Below are positions 5,006 through 5,150 of a stretch of 5,150 bases of DNA, piece after piece (positions within the stretch are counted from its first letter, which is position 1; each line of letters opens with the position of its first letter). The translations under genes were made by a program, and so were the position numbers. Below the pieces are notes generated by a model. It saw nothing but the letters and a program-made list of their open reading frames with translations, made no database searches and was not told the origin of the DNA. This DNA comes from Methylobacteriaceae bacterium (GTDB lineage Bacteria; Pseudomonadota; Alphaproteobacteria; Rhizobiales; Beijerinckiaceae), in the NCBI GenBank assembly GCA_031272615.1, contig JAISTL010000046.1:1-5150 (forward strand). Reading direction: 5' to 3'.

Positions 5006-5150
5006 TCACGCCGACGCATACTGAAGCGGCGCGGTTTCCGTCAGCAGGATGAACAACGCCGACGGGTCCCGCACCCGGCGGATCCGTTTGAGAAACTCCT
5101 GCTGTTGAAACTGCCGGGCAATCCGCGCCAGGGCCTGGAGCTGGTCGGCT
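5006..5150 (-). CDS. ptsN: C-terminal fragment of a probable PtsN, nitrogen-PTS EIIA protein
   Basis: Only the last 47 codons are in the window; the gene runs off the right edge. The visible residues begin ADQLQALARIARQF, continue with EFLKRIRRVRDPSALFILLTE and end at a TGA (5006-5008). This matches the C-terminal helices of EIIA-type proteins of the nitrogen PTS (family pattern DHLKALARIARLLRD, then a basic LR segment, then A-L-Y-x-L-L). PtsN receives phosphate from NPr and controls potassium transport, nitrogen and carbon responses by protein contacts. The phosphorylated histidine is not in the window, so function cannot be confirmed. Other EIIA-domain proteins, for example fructose-type, could end similarly. 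The 26 bp gap to the exported-protein gene suggests one transcript. Confidence 0.7.
   Translation of the reverse strand, partial: ADQLQALARIARQFQQQEFLKRIRRVRDPSALFILLTETAPLQYASA

Overview
The window looks like alphaproteobacterial chromosome, moderately GC-rich. Reading left to right, it carries the 3' end of mnmG, then rsmG, parA and parB. This is the conserved gidA-gidB-parA-parB cluster that usually lies near the chromosomal replication origin. The lineage call rests on an alphaproteobacterial-looking ParA C-terminus (the GSQAYLKLASEV stretch), a ParB N-terminus with RLGRGLAALIG, and a parS site buried in the VSRET codons of rsmG. A Rhodospirillales-like member is plausible but cannot be shown from this sequence alone.

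Positions 1-2999 (+ strand) are the tRNA/rRNA modification and chromosome segregation block. It holds the MnmG C-terminus, an unusually long 219 bp spacer, RsmG with a perfect 16 bp parS palindrome inside its 5' end, ParA and ParB. ParA, ParB and parS together form a complete segregation system: ParB loads on parS as a CTP-dependent clamp and ParA moves the complex on the nucleoid.

Positions 3004-4404 (+ strand) encode a two-domain mannose-1-phosphate guanylyltransferase/mannose-6-phosphate isomerase (ManC type). It starts 4 bp after parB, where many alphaproteobacteria carry holA instead. It makes GDP-mannose for surface polysaccharide. Its C-terminal cupin has a non-standard metal-site motif.

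Positions 4405-4484 are a short, G/C-tract-rich convergent spacer with several overlapping hairpins. From 4485 to the right edge the genes are on the - strand: a small exported four-cysteine protein of unknown function (4485-4979), preceded by the C-terminus of a probable PtsN, the nitrogen-PTS EIIA (5006-5150, running off the edge).

No rRNA, tRNA, CRISPR array or intact mobile element was seen. Most of the window is ordinary core chromosome. The points worth a second look are the intragenic parS, the parB-manC junction, the variant ManC cupin, the structured convergent spacer and the unknown exported protein beside ptsN.
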